The notes under the pieces: generated by a model
Database searches by the model: none
What the model was told of the DNA's origin: nothing
What the model saw: the letters and a program-made list of their open reading frames with translations, nothing else
Program-made: the position numbers and the translations under genes
DNA from: Rhizophagus irregularis
Lineage: Eukaryota; Glomeromycota; Glomeromycetes; Glomerales; Glomeraceae
Assembly (NCBI RefSeq): GCF_026210795.1
Contig: NC_089443.1
Span: 3,844,001 to 3,908,000 of the forward strand
Length of the DNA: 64,000 nt
Direction: 5' to 3'
Shown here: positions 49,143-61,165 of the stretch, one piece after another
Position numbering within the stretch: the stretch's first letter is position 1
How the letters are laid out: every line of letters starts with the position of its first letter

Positions 49143-49974
49143 TACATTATTATTTGTTTGTAATTTGTTTTCTTCTTCTACTGAAAGAATTCAAGGGAAT
49201 CTTACGTGCATACGATATCTTCCATGATGATTTGTGACTTGTGCCCAAACAATGAAACAATATGCAAGACCGATTCCAATTATTTTGTAAAACTAATATA
49301 TCCATTTAAGGTCTCTTTAACTTCACGCGTAAAAACGAGATTGTATTACCCAAAAAAAACAAATAAAAAAAAAGAAAAAAAATTAATCATCGGCATTAAT
49401 AAGATTTTCCCCGATTCTCCTTTGTATTAGTATATTAACAAATCTTAATAATTATGCAGGAAACAATTGTAACATTATCAAGAATAAGGTATATTGTGTA
49501 GATTGTTTTTGTATCATAGCACAATTAGCACATGGATCGGATAAATATATTTGCGAAAACGTCAATATGACTTAATCAGTTAATTAATATAAACAAAGAA
49601 AGTTTATCATTTTACGGTTTAAGTAATTATTATAAAAAAAAGAAAGGTATAACAAAATCTACAAAATCTATCATTTTATAATCTTTCCTTATTTTAGTAA
49701 TTAATTATTTATAATATTTCCTTGTTTAAGTAACTAATAATTTTTACAACATTTTCTTGTTTAAGTAATTAATATAACAAAAAATTTATCATTTATTATA
49801 TTTCCCTGTTTAAGTTTAAGTAATTTTGGTTTTTCGATTTACAAACTTTAATTTATTATTGCAATTCTTTACATCTAATCTATTATCACGGGAGCGTCTT
49901 TTTAGCCTTGCAGGTGCACCGTGCTTTGATTCCCTGACCTTTTTTTTTTTTGATTGAAAAATAAAGAAATAAAG

Positions 49975-49986
49975 TATAAAAAGGCT
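49975..49986 (+). promoter_or_regulatory. TATA box of hemocyanin-like gene 3
   Basis: TATAAAAAGGCT, 207 bp before the ATG. The leader is about 150 bp shorter than in genes 1 and 2. Confidence 0.6.
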
Positions 49987-50181
49987 TCAATTTTCCCTCA
50001 AGAAAGTTTTCCTTGTAGTTCTGCCAATCTTATATTTTCATAATAGCAAAACTACTTAACCAACCCTTAATATTTGTAACGATAATTAATTCTTGATAAT
50101 TGATTTTATTATTTTTTCTTTTATCACAAAGTTCAAACTACTCCTTTTTTTTCCTAAAAACTCAATTCTTTTATTGACAAA

Positions 50182-52310
50182 ATGTCTCTCGCTAAAGCAA
50201 GAAAAGGGTTAAAAACTGCCAAAAAAGGTGGAATATTAACTGATCAACAAAAATCTGTCAACGAATTCTTAAGAGTCCCTAAAAGTAACAAAACTAGCAG
50301 TAGATTCAGTCCAGTATGTTAATAAATTTGATATAATATATTCAATTAATTTTGATGATATTATCAAAACTAATTTAACCTTTTTTTAACAGTTTAACCG
50401 TGACCAAATTAGAGAAGCCTACAATTACTGTGCAAAATTTATGAAAATCGCTAACGAAAATCCTGATAATCCCATCGAGAAAGTTCTTGAGTATGCAAAT
50501 GAAGCAACTGAAACTACTGATCCTGAATTAATTCGTTATGCTTTAATGTCTTTTATTACCCATCATCCGTCTGCTCGTAATCGAAATTTGCGTATTCCTC
50601 CCTTAATTCAACGTTCTCCTGAATCATGCGTTCCCCAAAAGAAACCAGGTCCCGTAGTATCTGATGAAAAAGTTGGGGAATCTGAAGGCGACATTGAATA
50701 TGGCATGAATTGGTATAGAGAAGATCCTAATCTCAGTGAACATCACGAACATTGGCATATCGTTTATAGTGGTCAAGGTATTCCTGATTATAAAAATCCT
50801 GATATCCGTGTTAATAAAGATCGACATGGTGAACTGTTCGTTTACATGCATAGACAAATGCTGGCAAGATATGATATCGAACGTCTAGGAATGAATTTAC
50901 CTTTGATCAAACCTTTGGATAATTATCGTGCCCCAATTGAGGAAGGATATAAACCTAACACAAATTTGCGTGATCGAAATGATGAAAGTGTAGGTAAAAT
51001 TGATACATTTGGATCTCGTGAACCTAATTCAGCACTTAAGTTAAATAAAATCAATGAATTGGAAAAAAAACGTAAAGTGCTCGAAAAAGCTATCGAAATG
51101 GGTAAATTGACGGATGATATTGAGATCACTGTTGATCTATTGGGCGCTTTTGTTGAACCTTCCAATATTCCAGGAATACAGGAAATGGTTGATAAACAAG
51201 GTGGTTTACATGGCGACGGTCACGGTGCTATAGGAGACATAAATGACGATGACGATCCTGGTGTGATGACTCAAACACGCGTTGCTGTACGTGATCCGGC
51301 ATTTTGGAGATGGCATCGTCATATAGATAATCTGATCAATACATGGGAAGAAAAACAAGAACCGAATGACTTTTCCAATTCACCACCTGTAGGGCTTCAA
51401 GATATCATTCTTGTATTTAAAGATAAATTACCTATAAACCATGGAGAAACTCAAGATGATGAAGCAGCTGCATTTGGTGAAAAAACATTTGGTGGAGAAA
51501 ATTTTGATACGGATGTATCAGATAATAAGTATGTTACACATGAATTACAAACGAAAATGAAGTCCAGAATATTTGTGTATACTGAAGATTCACAATCACC
51601 CGAGAAGATAGATTATTTATACCCAAGGGAATTTTATTATTATTTCCGTGTTGAAAATACTTCATCATGTCAATTTGAAGCTACATTCCGCGTCTTTATA
51701 GTACCAGAGGAATTAGTTGAATCAAGATGTCATTGGATTGAATTAGATAAATTCAAAGAAAGTTTACCTCCCAATTCTAAAACGGTAGTATGTCGTGATT
51801 GTGATATGTCATCAATCGTACGTCAACCTCCGCAGAAAACCGAAGATGAATTAGATGATACAGCTCTTCCGACTGGTACTGGTACTACAGTAAATAAGCA
51901 TAAAAGCTATTGTGATTGTGGTTGGCCTTTCCATTTATTATTACCCAGAGGAAGGAGAGGAGGAATGAAATTTAAATTGTTAGTATTTATTTCCGATTGG
52001 TCTGAAGATGAAGTACCAAGAATAAGTAGATGTGGAAGTATTAGTTTCTGCGCTTCTGAAGCGTCTGAAAAATATCCCGATAAGAAACCTATGGGTTATC
52101 CATTTGATAGACCGTTCAAAAATAATTCCTATGAAGAGGTAAGGAAAGAAAAATATTTCGAAATGTTTGTCATGGAGAAGAATTAATTTTTATTAATTTT
52201 TATCTTATCAAATTTCACAGACGTTTGCTGGATTAAATAATGTTGTTATTAGAGATATTTGCATTAATTGGGTTGATGAATTTCCTGAAGTCGTCGTTGA
52301 AGGTTGCTAA
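50182..52310 (+). CDS. Hemocyanin/prophenoloxidase-like type-3 copper protein, copy 3
   Basis: Exons 50182-50313, 50393-52138 and 52221-52310; 655 aa. With copy 4 it forms a second subgroup. The start MSLAKARKGLKTAKKGGILT is shared, as is an inter-copper loop (NSALKLNKINELEKKRKV) unlike copies 1-2. Ligands are kept: EHHEHWH, FVYMHRQMLARYD, GLHGDGHG and DPAFWRWHRHID. The C-domain has DCGWPFHLLLPRG and PMGYPFDRPF; the latter is even closer to the arthropod PFDR form. The stretch just before copper B (GVMTQTRVAVRDPAFW) resembles copies 1-2 rather than its near-twin copy 4. Likely a functional copper oxidase or oxygen carrier. Confidence 0.9.
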
Positions 52311-52818
52311 CCAACCGTTTTGTAAATATAACTTAATAATGAACATAAATTTAGGAAATTTGTTAAATATTTATTTTCATTTTTAAGGTTATGATCATTT
52401 TGATTAGTAAGTCATCGTCTAAAAAAGTAAAGTGAATTTTCGTACAAAGACAAAATTATTAAAAAATTTTACAACTTTACTAAATATTTAATAAAAACGT
52501 TTATTTACAAGAAAAAAGTTATAAAATAGTATTTTCGAATGAACGAAACTACTATATATAAAAATGTGTAGTAACATATAACTGCTTAAAAAGCCCATTA
52601 TTCTATTAAAGTATGTAATATATTTACAAACTTCGTGCATGTATTAAGTATTATCAGTTATTCTCATAAGTTCATGCAGTTGTTATTTAGGTCGGTTATC
52701 TCATATTACTATGTATTAGCATAATAATAAAATTATTGAATAGTAACGGGAGTTTATTATAAAAATTGCATAAACGGTCCTAATATATAATTATTACTAG
52801 GAAATGGAAACCGATGTA
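52311..52818. other. Intergenic, 3' of hemocyanin-like gene 3
   Basis: The first ~200 bp match the region after gene 4 (57222-57420). The rest is AT-rich with no gene seen. Confidence 0.5.
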
Positions 52819-53158
52819 AGTCCGGAACGAAAGATTTGTACAAAAATCCAAATATCTTTAAAAATTCAATTTGTACAAAAAATCTGGCATCCCTAAAAAA
52901 ATAATAATAAAAAATGAAACGTTAGAAACGTTTCTTTAAGGTTAAACAAGTAAGAAAAGCCCTTACAATTTACCTTTAAAAGTCCGGCATGTACAAAAAA
53001 CCTGTGTTCCTAGATAAAAGAAAATAAAAATGAAACGCTAAAAACGTTTCTTTAAAGCAAAACAAATAAAAAACAACTCACCAGTCCGGTATGTACAAGA
53101 AATCCAGAAACCCTAGGAAAAAAATAAGAAAGTCGTTTAAAAGAAAAACATACTTACT
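52819..53158. repeat. Irregular tandem repeat with AGTCCGG..TGTACAA
   Basis: Copies start at 52819, 52981 and 53083. Each has AGTCCGG, a TGTACAA word, and AATCC/AACC, then A-rich sequence. The first two also carry ATGAAACG(T/C)(T/C)A...AACGTTTCTTTAA. No coding frame. Confidence 0.6.
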
Positions 53159-53218
53159 AGCCGAAATCTAAAAAAAAAAGGTAATAAACTTTTTTACTTG
53201 TTTATTTTTGATGTACAG

Positions 53219-53510
53219 TAGCCCTGTTCATTTCTAGATCGTATCGGATTGACCGAAAAAATGTATAACCAATCAGATCATAGTTACAATTGAGCACAAT
53301 TTTGATTGATCGGATTGGTTTATATATCCATAATAGCTTATAGGGCAAAAACACGTAGTTGTTGTTTATTATGTTTATTATAAAATCGATCAGGGAAAAA
53401 CACCAATTTTTGTAGATCGGCTTGACTGACCGCTGACCGCATCAGTAACCAATTATTTTGGGGTACAAATTTGCGATCAATCCGGTCCGATCTAGAAATG
53501 AACAGGGCTA
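53219..53510. mobile_element. 292-bp MITE with TAGCCCTGTTCATTTC ends
   Basis: The left end is TAGCCCTGTTCATTTCTAGA followed by TCG; the right end is the exact complement, and the next bases (ATCGGATTGA / TCAATCCGGT) also pair imperfectly. The interior repeats GATCGGATTGGTT-like words in both orientations. There is no coding capacity. A target duplication is not certain; the TAG..CCTG ends are hAT-like. Confidence 0.7.
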
Positions 53511-54893
53511 GTAGCACGAAATTATACACATTCTGTGCGGACCAATCAGAAATGACGCGTGCGGACAACCGGAAATCGCCACGTGACACTAATTGTCATC
53601 GACCTTCGTAAAATTATATAGTCCTTCGCTACGCTCCGGACAATAATAATACTAGGAAGTAAGTTCAAATTCATTGGATGACGTCACTTGAGGGACAGCT
53701 AATATCACGTGATCGATCATTTGGTGGCGCACTGTGCCGCAAAAAAAAAAAATTTATATAAACTTCCCTATTATTAGTTTTTTTTCCTGTAGGATCTTAA
53801 TTATGCATAACAATTGAAACATCCCCAAAAAGAGAAATCTTAACTTATTATTAACTATTATCTGTGGGAAAAAAATGTAAAATATTAAAAATAATTATTT
53901 AGAAATAAAAAGTAGATTGTTTATGTATTTGTAGCTAGGGATGGCAAAAAACATATTTTAAAACAATTTTGGCGGTTTAAAACATATTTTAAATAAGTTT
54001 TAAAACATTAAGCACTAGCCTTTATTACGTAATTCATATATATTTGCAATAAAAATTTAAGCATCTTATTGTATAGTATAATTTAAATCTTCTGGAAAAC
54101 TTTACATTTCATCAAATGATCTTTTAATCGATCAATTAAATCAATAATGTCATTTTCACAATAATTACACTTTTGGCGAGGTGTACTTCTGTAACTTTTT
54201 CAAAGTGCTTACGGACGTCTTCTGATGGTGGTCTTCCACGAGAAATAATTTTAAAAAAGCTGTTTTGCAAAGAGATCACTAAAGGTTGCTTAAAAACACA
54301 GAAAAGGGTTAAAATATAATTTACGCAATAATCATGCCGATCAATGTTTTAAACCTACTTAATAAAATCTTTTTTGAATGATACTAGATCACAACATGAT
54401 GCAAGAAACGGTAATAATATTAATTTTTTTTTATTTTACAATCTTAGACTCCAAAAAAAAAAAAAGTTTTTTAAATCAATAAAAAAAACTGATTCAAAAC
54501 ATCTTGCTTTAAATCACGTGCAATCCTAATCATACTGTAGCACATGGATCGGATAAATATATTGACGAAAACAGCAACATGTTATCGGTTAATTAGGTAT
54601 GACAAATCTAGCATTTTATAATATTTCCTTATTTTAGTAATTAGTTATTTAAAATAATTCCTTGTTTAAGTAACTAGTAATTTTTATAACATTTTCTTGT
54701 TTAAGTAATTAATATAAAAAAAAAAATTTATCATTTTATAATATTTCCTTGTTAAAGTAATTTGGTTTTTTTGATCTACAAACTTTAATTTATTATTGCA
54801 ATTCTTTACATCTAAATCTATGATCACAGGAGCGTCTTTTTAGCCGTGCATACTTTGATTCCCTGACCTTTTTTTTTAGATTGAAAAATAAAG
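53511..54893. other. Intergenic before hemocyanin-like gene 4
   Basis: A GC-richer patch at 53530-53645. From about 53760 the sequence matches the upstream regions of the other copies (CTATTATTAG, GCATAACAATTGAAAC; later CATGGATCGGATAAATAT, shared with 49531). About 54100-54420 looks inserted relative to gene 3. No gene is seen. Confidence 0.5.
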
Positions 54894-54905
54894 TATAAAA
54901 AGGCT
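54894..54905 (+). promoter_or_regulatory. TATA box of hemocyanin-like gene 4
   Basis: TATAAAAAGGCT, 208 bp before the ATG. The leader is almost identical to that of gene 3. Confidence 0.6.
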
Positions 54906-55101
54906 TCAATTTTCCCTCAAGAAAGTTTTCCTTGTAGTTCTGCCAATCTTATATTTTCATAATAGCAAAACTACTTAACCAACTCTTAATATTTGTAACG
55001 ATAATTAATTCTTGATAATTGATTTTATTATTTTTTCTTTTATCACAAAGTTCAAACTACTCCTTTTTTTTTCCTAAAAACTCAATCCTTTTATTGACAA
55101 A

Positions 55102-57221
55102 ATGTCTCTCGCTAAAGCAAGAAAAGGGTTAAAAACTGCCAAAAAAGGTGGAATATTAACTGATCAACAAAAATCTGTCAACGAATTCTTAAGAGTCCCT
55201 AAAAGTAACAAAACTAGCAGTGGATTCAGTCCAGTATGTTAATAAATTTGATATAATATATTCAATTTATTTTGATGATATTATCAAAACTAATTTAACC
55301 TTTTTTTAACAGTTTAACCGTGACCAAATTAGAGAAGCCTACAATTACTGTGCAAAATTTATGAAAATCGCTAACGAAAATCCTGATAATCCCATCGAGA
55401 AAGTTCTTGAGTATGCAAATGAAGCAACTGAAACTACTGATCCTGAATTAATTCGTTATGCTTTAATGTCTTTTATTACCCATCATCCGTCTGCTCGTAA
55501 TCGAAATTTGCGTATTCCTCCCTTAATTCAACGTTCTCCTGAATCATGCGTTCCCCAAAAGAAACCTGGTCCCGTAGTATCTGATGAAAAAGTTGGGGAA
55601 TCTGAAGGCGACATTGAATATGGCATGAATTGGTATAGAGAAGATCCTAATCTCAATGAACATCACGAACATTGGCATTTCGTTTATAATAGTGATGGTA
55701 TTCCTGATTATAAAAATCCTGATATCCGTATTAATAAAGATCGACATGGTGAACTGTTCGTTTACATGCATAGACAAATGCTGGCAAGATATGATATCGA
55801 ACGTCTAGGAATGAATTTACCTTTGATCAAACCTTTGGATAATTATCGTGCCCCAATTGAGGAAGGATATAAACCTAACACAAATTTGCGTGATCGAATT
55901 GATAAAAATGCAGATAAAATTGATACATTTGGATCTCGTGAACCTAATTCAGTACTTAAGTTTGATAAAATTAATGAATTGGAAAAAAAACGTAAAGTGC
56001 TCGAAAAAGCTATCGAAATGGGTAAATTGACGGATGATATTGAGATCACTATTGATCTATTGGGCGCTTTTGTTGAACCTTCCATTATTCCAGGAAAAGA
56101 GAAAATGGTTGATGAACAAGGTGGTTTACATGGAACCGGTCACGGTGCTATAGGACGCATAACTGACGATCGTGGTGTGATGCTTGATCCACGCACTGCT
56201 GCACGTGATTCGGTATTTTGGAGATGGCATCGTCATATAGATAATCTGATCAATACATGGGAAGAAAAACAAGAACCGAATGACTTTTCCAATTCACCAC
56301 CTGTAGGGCTTCAAGATATCATTCTTGTATTTAAAGATAAATTACCTATAAACCATGGAGAAACTCAAGATGATGAAGCAGCTGCATTTGGTGAAAAAAC
56401 TTTTGGTGGAGAAAATTTTGATACGGATGTATCAGATAATAAGTATGTTACACATGAATTACAAACGAAAATGAAGTCCAGAATATTTGTATATACTGAA
56501 GATTCGAAATCACACGAGAAGATAGATTATTTATTCCCGAGGGAATTTTATTATTATTTCCGTGTTGAAAATACTTCATCATGTCAATTTGAAGCTACAT
56601 TCCGCGTCTTTATAGTACCAGAGGAATTAGTTGAATCAAGATGTCATTGGATCGAATTAGATAAATTCAAAGAAAGTTTACCTCCTAATTCTAAAACGGT
56701 AGTATGTCGTGATTGTGATATGTCATCAATCGTACGTCAACCTCCGCAGAAAACCGTAGATGAATTAGATGATACAGCTCTTCCGACTGGTGCTGGTACT
56801 ACAGTAAATGAGAATAAAAACTATTGTGATTGTGGTTGGCCTTTCCATTTATTACTACCCAGAGGAAGAAGAGGAGGAATGAAATTTAAATTGTTAGTAT
56901 TTATTTCCGATTGGTCTGAAGATGAAGTACCAAGAATAAGTAGATGTGGAAGTATTAGTTTCTGCGCTTCTGAAGCGTCTGAAAAATATCCCGACAAGAA
57001 ACCTATGGGTTATCCATTTGATAGACCGTTCAAAAATAATTCCTATGAAGAGGTAAGGAAAGAAAAATATTTCGAAATTTTTGTCATGGAGAAGAATTAA
57101 TTTTTATTAATTTTTATCTTATCAAATTTCACAGACGTTTGCTGGATTAAATAATGTTGTTATTAGAGATATTTGCATTAATTGGGTTGATGAATTTCCT
57201 GAAGTCGTTGAAGACTGCTAA
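55102..57221 (+). CDS. Hemocyanin/prophenoloxidase-like type-3 copper protein, copy 4
   Basis: Exons 55102-55233, 55313-57052 and 57135-57221; 652 aa. Nearly identical to copy 3 through the promoter, exon 1, intron 1 and most of exon 2, so it is a recent duplicate. Copper ligands are intact (EHHEHWH, FVYMHRQMLARYD, GLHGTGHG, FWRWHRHID). The loop leading into the last copper-B ligand is distinct, GVMLDPRTAARDSVFW, against GVMTQTRVAVRDPAFW in copy 3. It has DCGWPFHLLLPRG and PMGYPFDRPF. No frame break. The localised change near the active site may alter substrate access (inference). Confidence 0.9.
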
Positions 57222-58036
57222 CCAAACCGTTTTGTAAATATAAATTAATAATGAACATAAGTTCAGGAAATTTGTTAAATATTTATTTTTATGTTTAAGG
57301 TTAAGGAGTATAATGATCACTTAAATCATCGTCTAAAAAATAGTGAATTTTTGTACAAGATAAAAATTTTTTTTAAATTATTAAAAAAATTTACAACTCT
57401 ACTAATATTTAATAAAATCATTATCAATTATTATTCCTTTGTTACGAGAAACTTTTATATTATTTGATTACGAAATCATATAAAAATGTAGAGTAACATA
57501 TTAACTGCTTAAAAAAAAAATCATTTTATTAAGTATATATAGTATATTTACAAGCTTTGCTTATTACGGGAATCATGTATTAAGTACTATTACCATAAAA
57601 GTATAATATATTAGTTGCTTCAACTACTATTTATATTGATTTTTTTTATTAAATAAAATGGTTTATTTCGCATCATTTATTATTTTCGATTGAAAAATCA
57701 TGCATTCCAAAAGTTTTGGCCAAACCTTTTTTGAAACATCATAAAAATTTTTTTTTGTTTTAAAAAATATTTTTTTTATTAATAAAGAAAAAACAGAAGA
57801 ATTGAAAAAAATTTTTTTTTTTTTTAAAAAAGTAAGTTTTTTTTAAAAAAATTTCAATCTATATTACATTACAATTACAAATTAATACAAAATTATTACA
57901 AAATTATTATTAGGAAAAAAAAATTTAGACTTCAAATAAATAATAATAAATAAAATTTTTTTTTTTTTTCTGCTTCTGGAGCACCTTTTCTATTTAATTG
58001 CCGAAATTGAAGGTTAGTAACTCCTTCATTTTTTTT
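57222..58036. other. Intergenic, 3' of hemocyanin-like gene 4
   Basis: Contains a diverged version of the flank seen after genes 1 and 2 (GCATTCCAAAAGTTTTGGCCAAA at 57702). Poly(A)/poly(T) tracts follow to 57980. No gene is seen. Confidence 0.5.
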
Positions 58037-59757
58037 TTAACTATTTAAATATTCTTCCCAATTAACTTTAAAATACTTTTTTTTAAACCAACTGGAAGGT
58101 TTCTTTAACTTTCTTTGCCTGACTCCATGAATTTTAGTAATATAGTAATAATATCTTCCATCATCAAAATAGTCTATATAGGCAGGAAATTCATTAAATT
58201 TCGCATGTAAACTTTGCAATTCGATCGGTATATAATTTATTGAAGGTGGTTGTACGAACATTGAGGAAGAATCAGATTTAATAGATAAAGCAGGAGAAGA
58301 TTGAGATTGAGATTGGGAATTAATAGATGCGGTAGGATAATTAATAGAAGTTGAAGATGAAGAAGTTAAAAATGCGTTCGATTCTTTCTTCAACTTATCG
58401 ATTTGTCGGACAATTGGTGTAAAGCCAACCGAGTTGGGTATATTGGAGCGAGGAGAAGTATTAGGTTGAGATTGAATATTATAAACCGATGATCTTGGAG
58501 AAGTATTATTATATTGAGATTGAATATTATAAACCGATGATCTTGGAGAATTATTATTATATTGAGATTGAATATTATGAATCGATGATCTTGGAGAATT
58601 ATTATTATATTGAGATTGTATATTATAAATTGATGATCTTGGAGAATTATTATATTGAGATTGAAAATTATGAACTGACGTTCTTGGTGAATTAAGTTGA
58701 GAAGAATTATTAAGAATTGATGTTTGTGGAGAATTTTGAGTTGAATCAAAATTTTGTAAAGAGATTTGTTCACTTGGATCAACAGCTACAGTTTTAATAA
58801 TCGATTCTTCATTGAACGTAATTCTTGCTGAAAGGATCGTTGGATTCAATGATTCTTCATTGAACGTAATTCTTGCTGAATGGATCGTTGGATTGGATGA
58901 TCCTGTTGAAAGAATTGAAAGAGGAGGAGATGATTGTAACTTTGAAATAATGCATCCAGCGCATTCGCAGTCCGCACCAACATTACATGCAGGTTTGTAA
59001 TAATCCGAACCTGTAAGGTTTTTCTGATTTATTCAAGAGAATTTTGGTATTAATAAAAAAAGTATGAAAAGAAAAAAAGATTTAATAAAATAGTATATTT
59101 TATTACCTTTTCAATGCGTTTAATTACAACCTGTAAAAAAAAAAAATATTTTAATTCATGAGATTGAAAATAAAAAAAAAAATTTCAAATTAAATTAAAT
59201 CATACCATCTTTCCATTTTTAATACGTTTTGCGGTAACGATATGACTTTTTTGTCCTTGATGGCAACGTATTTTGAACTTTTTGAATTTGGTAATAATTT
59301 TAAAATACCATTTTTTATCATTTTGCACTTTTGGACATTTAACAATTTCGTAACTTTCTTGTGAAAGTTCATTTAATTCTTTAATAATTATAGGATCACA
59401 ACAAGGTTCAAATCTTTTTTGTTCGATATTTTGTTCGATATTTTGTTTGATATAAATAGGACCAACGGAATGTCTTCTCGTATCTTGAACTTTTTTAAAA
59501 GAATAAGATGATGCGGATCTACGCAGTCTATGTATTTTACCACTATCATCATGTTCATCAAAAGATAGCGGATGAACTTCAATATTTTCAGGTATTGAAG
59601 TAATATTAGAAGAACGTCTTGCGTTCGAAGAACTCGTTAATGATAATGAACTATCCGAACTGGAACTAATTGATTGTTGTTGTGATTGTTGATTGTTATT
59701 TTCTAAAGAAAGGCGTGAATTACGGGCATTTTTAATCGCAAGCCTTTTTAGAAACAT
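58037..59757 (-). CDS. Ser/Asn-rich protein with SPRSS repeats and a Cys cluster
   Basis: Three exons (59206-59757, 59107-59130, 58037-59023), 520 aa. The middle exon is only 24 nt (VVIKRIEK). Exon 3 is entered at the AATCAG acceptor; the nearer ACAG would shift the frame. Exon 1 is Ser-rich, then basic (FKIRCHQGQKSHIVTAKRIK). A cysteine cluster, CNVGADCECAGC (C205, C211, C213, C216), recalls the CxCGxxCxCxGC copper-sensing motifs of fungal copper-dependent regulators, but no copper-fist DNA-binding head is seen. A 16-residue block is duplicated (NPTI(H/L)SARITFNEES), followed by about six NSPRSS(I/V)(Y/H)NIQSQYN repeats with phosphorylatable Ser-Pro sites. The C-terminal ~80 residues are folded-looking (DYFDDGRYYYYITKIHG). 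Possibly a regulator. The family is not recognised. Confidence 0.65.
58440..58700 (-). repeat. 45/48-bp coding minisatellite (SPRSS repeats)
   Basis: Five to six tandem units of the form GATGATCTTGGAGAA + TTATTATATTGAGATTG, encoding NSPRSS..NIQSQYN. The units vary by whole Asn/Thr codons, so length changes stay in frame. Confidence 0.8.
58802..58897 (-). repeat. 48-bp in-frame tandem duplication
   Basis: Two adjacent 48-bp copies starting GATTCTTCATTGAACGTAAT, with very few differences. They add exactly 16 codons to the gene at 58037-59757. Confidence 0.85.
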
Positions 59758-61165
59758 CACAAGGAAAAGTATTTATTATTATAAATAAAAAAAAATAGAA
59801 AAATTAATTCTTTTTTGAATAAAGAGAAAGAGAAAGAAAAAAAAATATTTTTTTTTTTTTTGGATGAGACAATTAACATTTATATATATATTCCTTTGTT
59901 CTTTCAATCAGTTGACCATTTTTAGAAGTAAAACAATGGCTTTCAAATATAATCATTCAAAATAAATGGAACCTTGATACAATGTCTTTCAAATAGAAAT
60001 CATTCAGAAAAAAAAAAAAGATATACTATAGTATGAAAGGAAAACGGGCAAAAAAATAGGTTAAATTACGTATTGTTTATATTTTTCTTTCATTAATCTT
60101 ACCGATTAGTATGAACCTGTAACGCAGATTCCTTTTTTACTTTCAAAGTTTGCAGATCGAGAATAATTATATAATATTCTAGAAAAAAGGATTCCTAATA
60201 AGGGAACGAGAATCTACATGATGCATTTAAACGTTTAACGAACGTCCGAGGGGAGAATTTTCAAGATTAAAAAATTTCCGTACAATGAATAAACAGGTAC
60301 TTAGTAAACAATGCATTAAAAATGTGTTGACGATCGATCAGCATTTTCAATCACATGGTGTATAAACCATGATGTTACGTTCTATGTTTTATTGTAGGAA
60401 TTTAATCAGCGAGAGAGTTATTAGAAATTTTAAATTTTTTAATTTTTTATTCGTAAAAAAGTTTGAGCGGTTGATGCAATTTTTCATGTTATCATAAGCC
60501 CATAACTTTGTTATTAATAATAATTACTTATGTTCCTTTATATTACTAAGTAATAAATTGTGCTTCTCAGGACAGGTAGTATCAGCCGCTGTACTGGCAG
60601 GAGTGATCGAGAAAGCAAAAAAAGAGAGTAACATTATCAAATTATAAACTTGTGAAATTCATCCAAGGGGGAAATCAAAGCTCATGTTAAAGATCATCTA
60701 AAAAAATTAATTATTGCGTAATTTGGTAAATTATAATGGAAATCAATTTCGAATGATGATTCTGGAACAACCTTATAACGACAAATGTCCATGCATATGC
60801 AACAAAATATTGCTGGTAAAACCCTCAATAGCAAATGTCTAAACTTTTAAAGCAATTCATATTGCTATTTATTTTCCTGTATTTTACATATTCAGTAAAA
60901 TTATTTTAATGTTGTATAACCTTCAATAGAAAATGTCTAGCCATTATAATAAAAATTTTATGGAGACATGTCAAATGATCTTATATTTTCGGTTCCACAG
61001 ATGCAAAGGTACAAACAAAAGATAAATTCCCATCTAGTGTAACAGGCAACTTAATTTTATTTTAAAGATAAAAAGCGAGATAAATCATAGTTTCTTATTT
61101 TTTTTAAAAAATATATATATATATATTTTAAATAATAAAATTTAAAAAATACTCTCCAAGTTCCA
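59758..61165. other. Intergenic between Cys-cluster gene and channel copy 3
   Basis: A short duplicated word, CTTTCAAATA(T)A(G)A(A)ATCATTCA, near 59940 and 59984. A brief coding-like stretch at 60570-60645 (GQVVSAAVLAGVIEKAKKES) has no start or splice context that I can support. Otherwise nothing is recognised. Confidence 0.4.

Noticed and set aside
60570-60645. Short coding-like stretch GQVVSAAVLAGVIEKAKKES
   Set aside because: Only about 25 codons, no start, no partner exon or supported splice site; kept only as a note in the intergenic entry.
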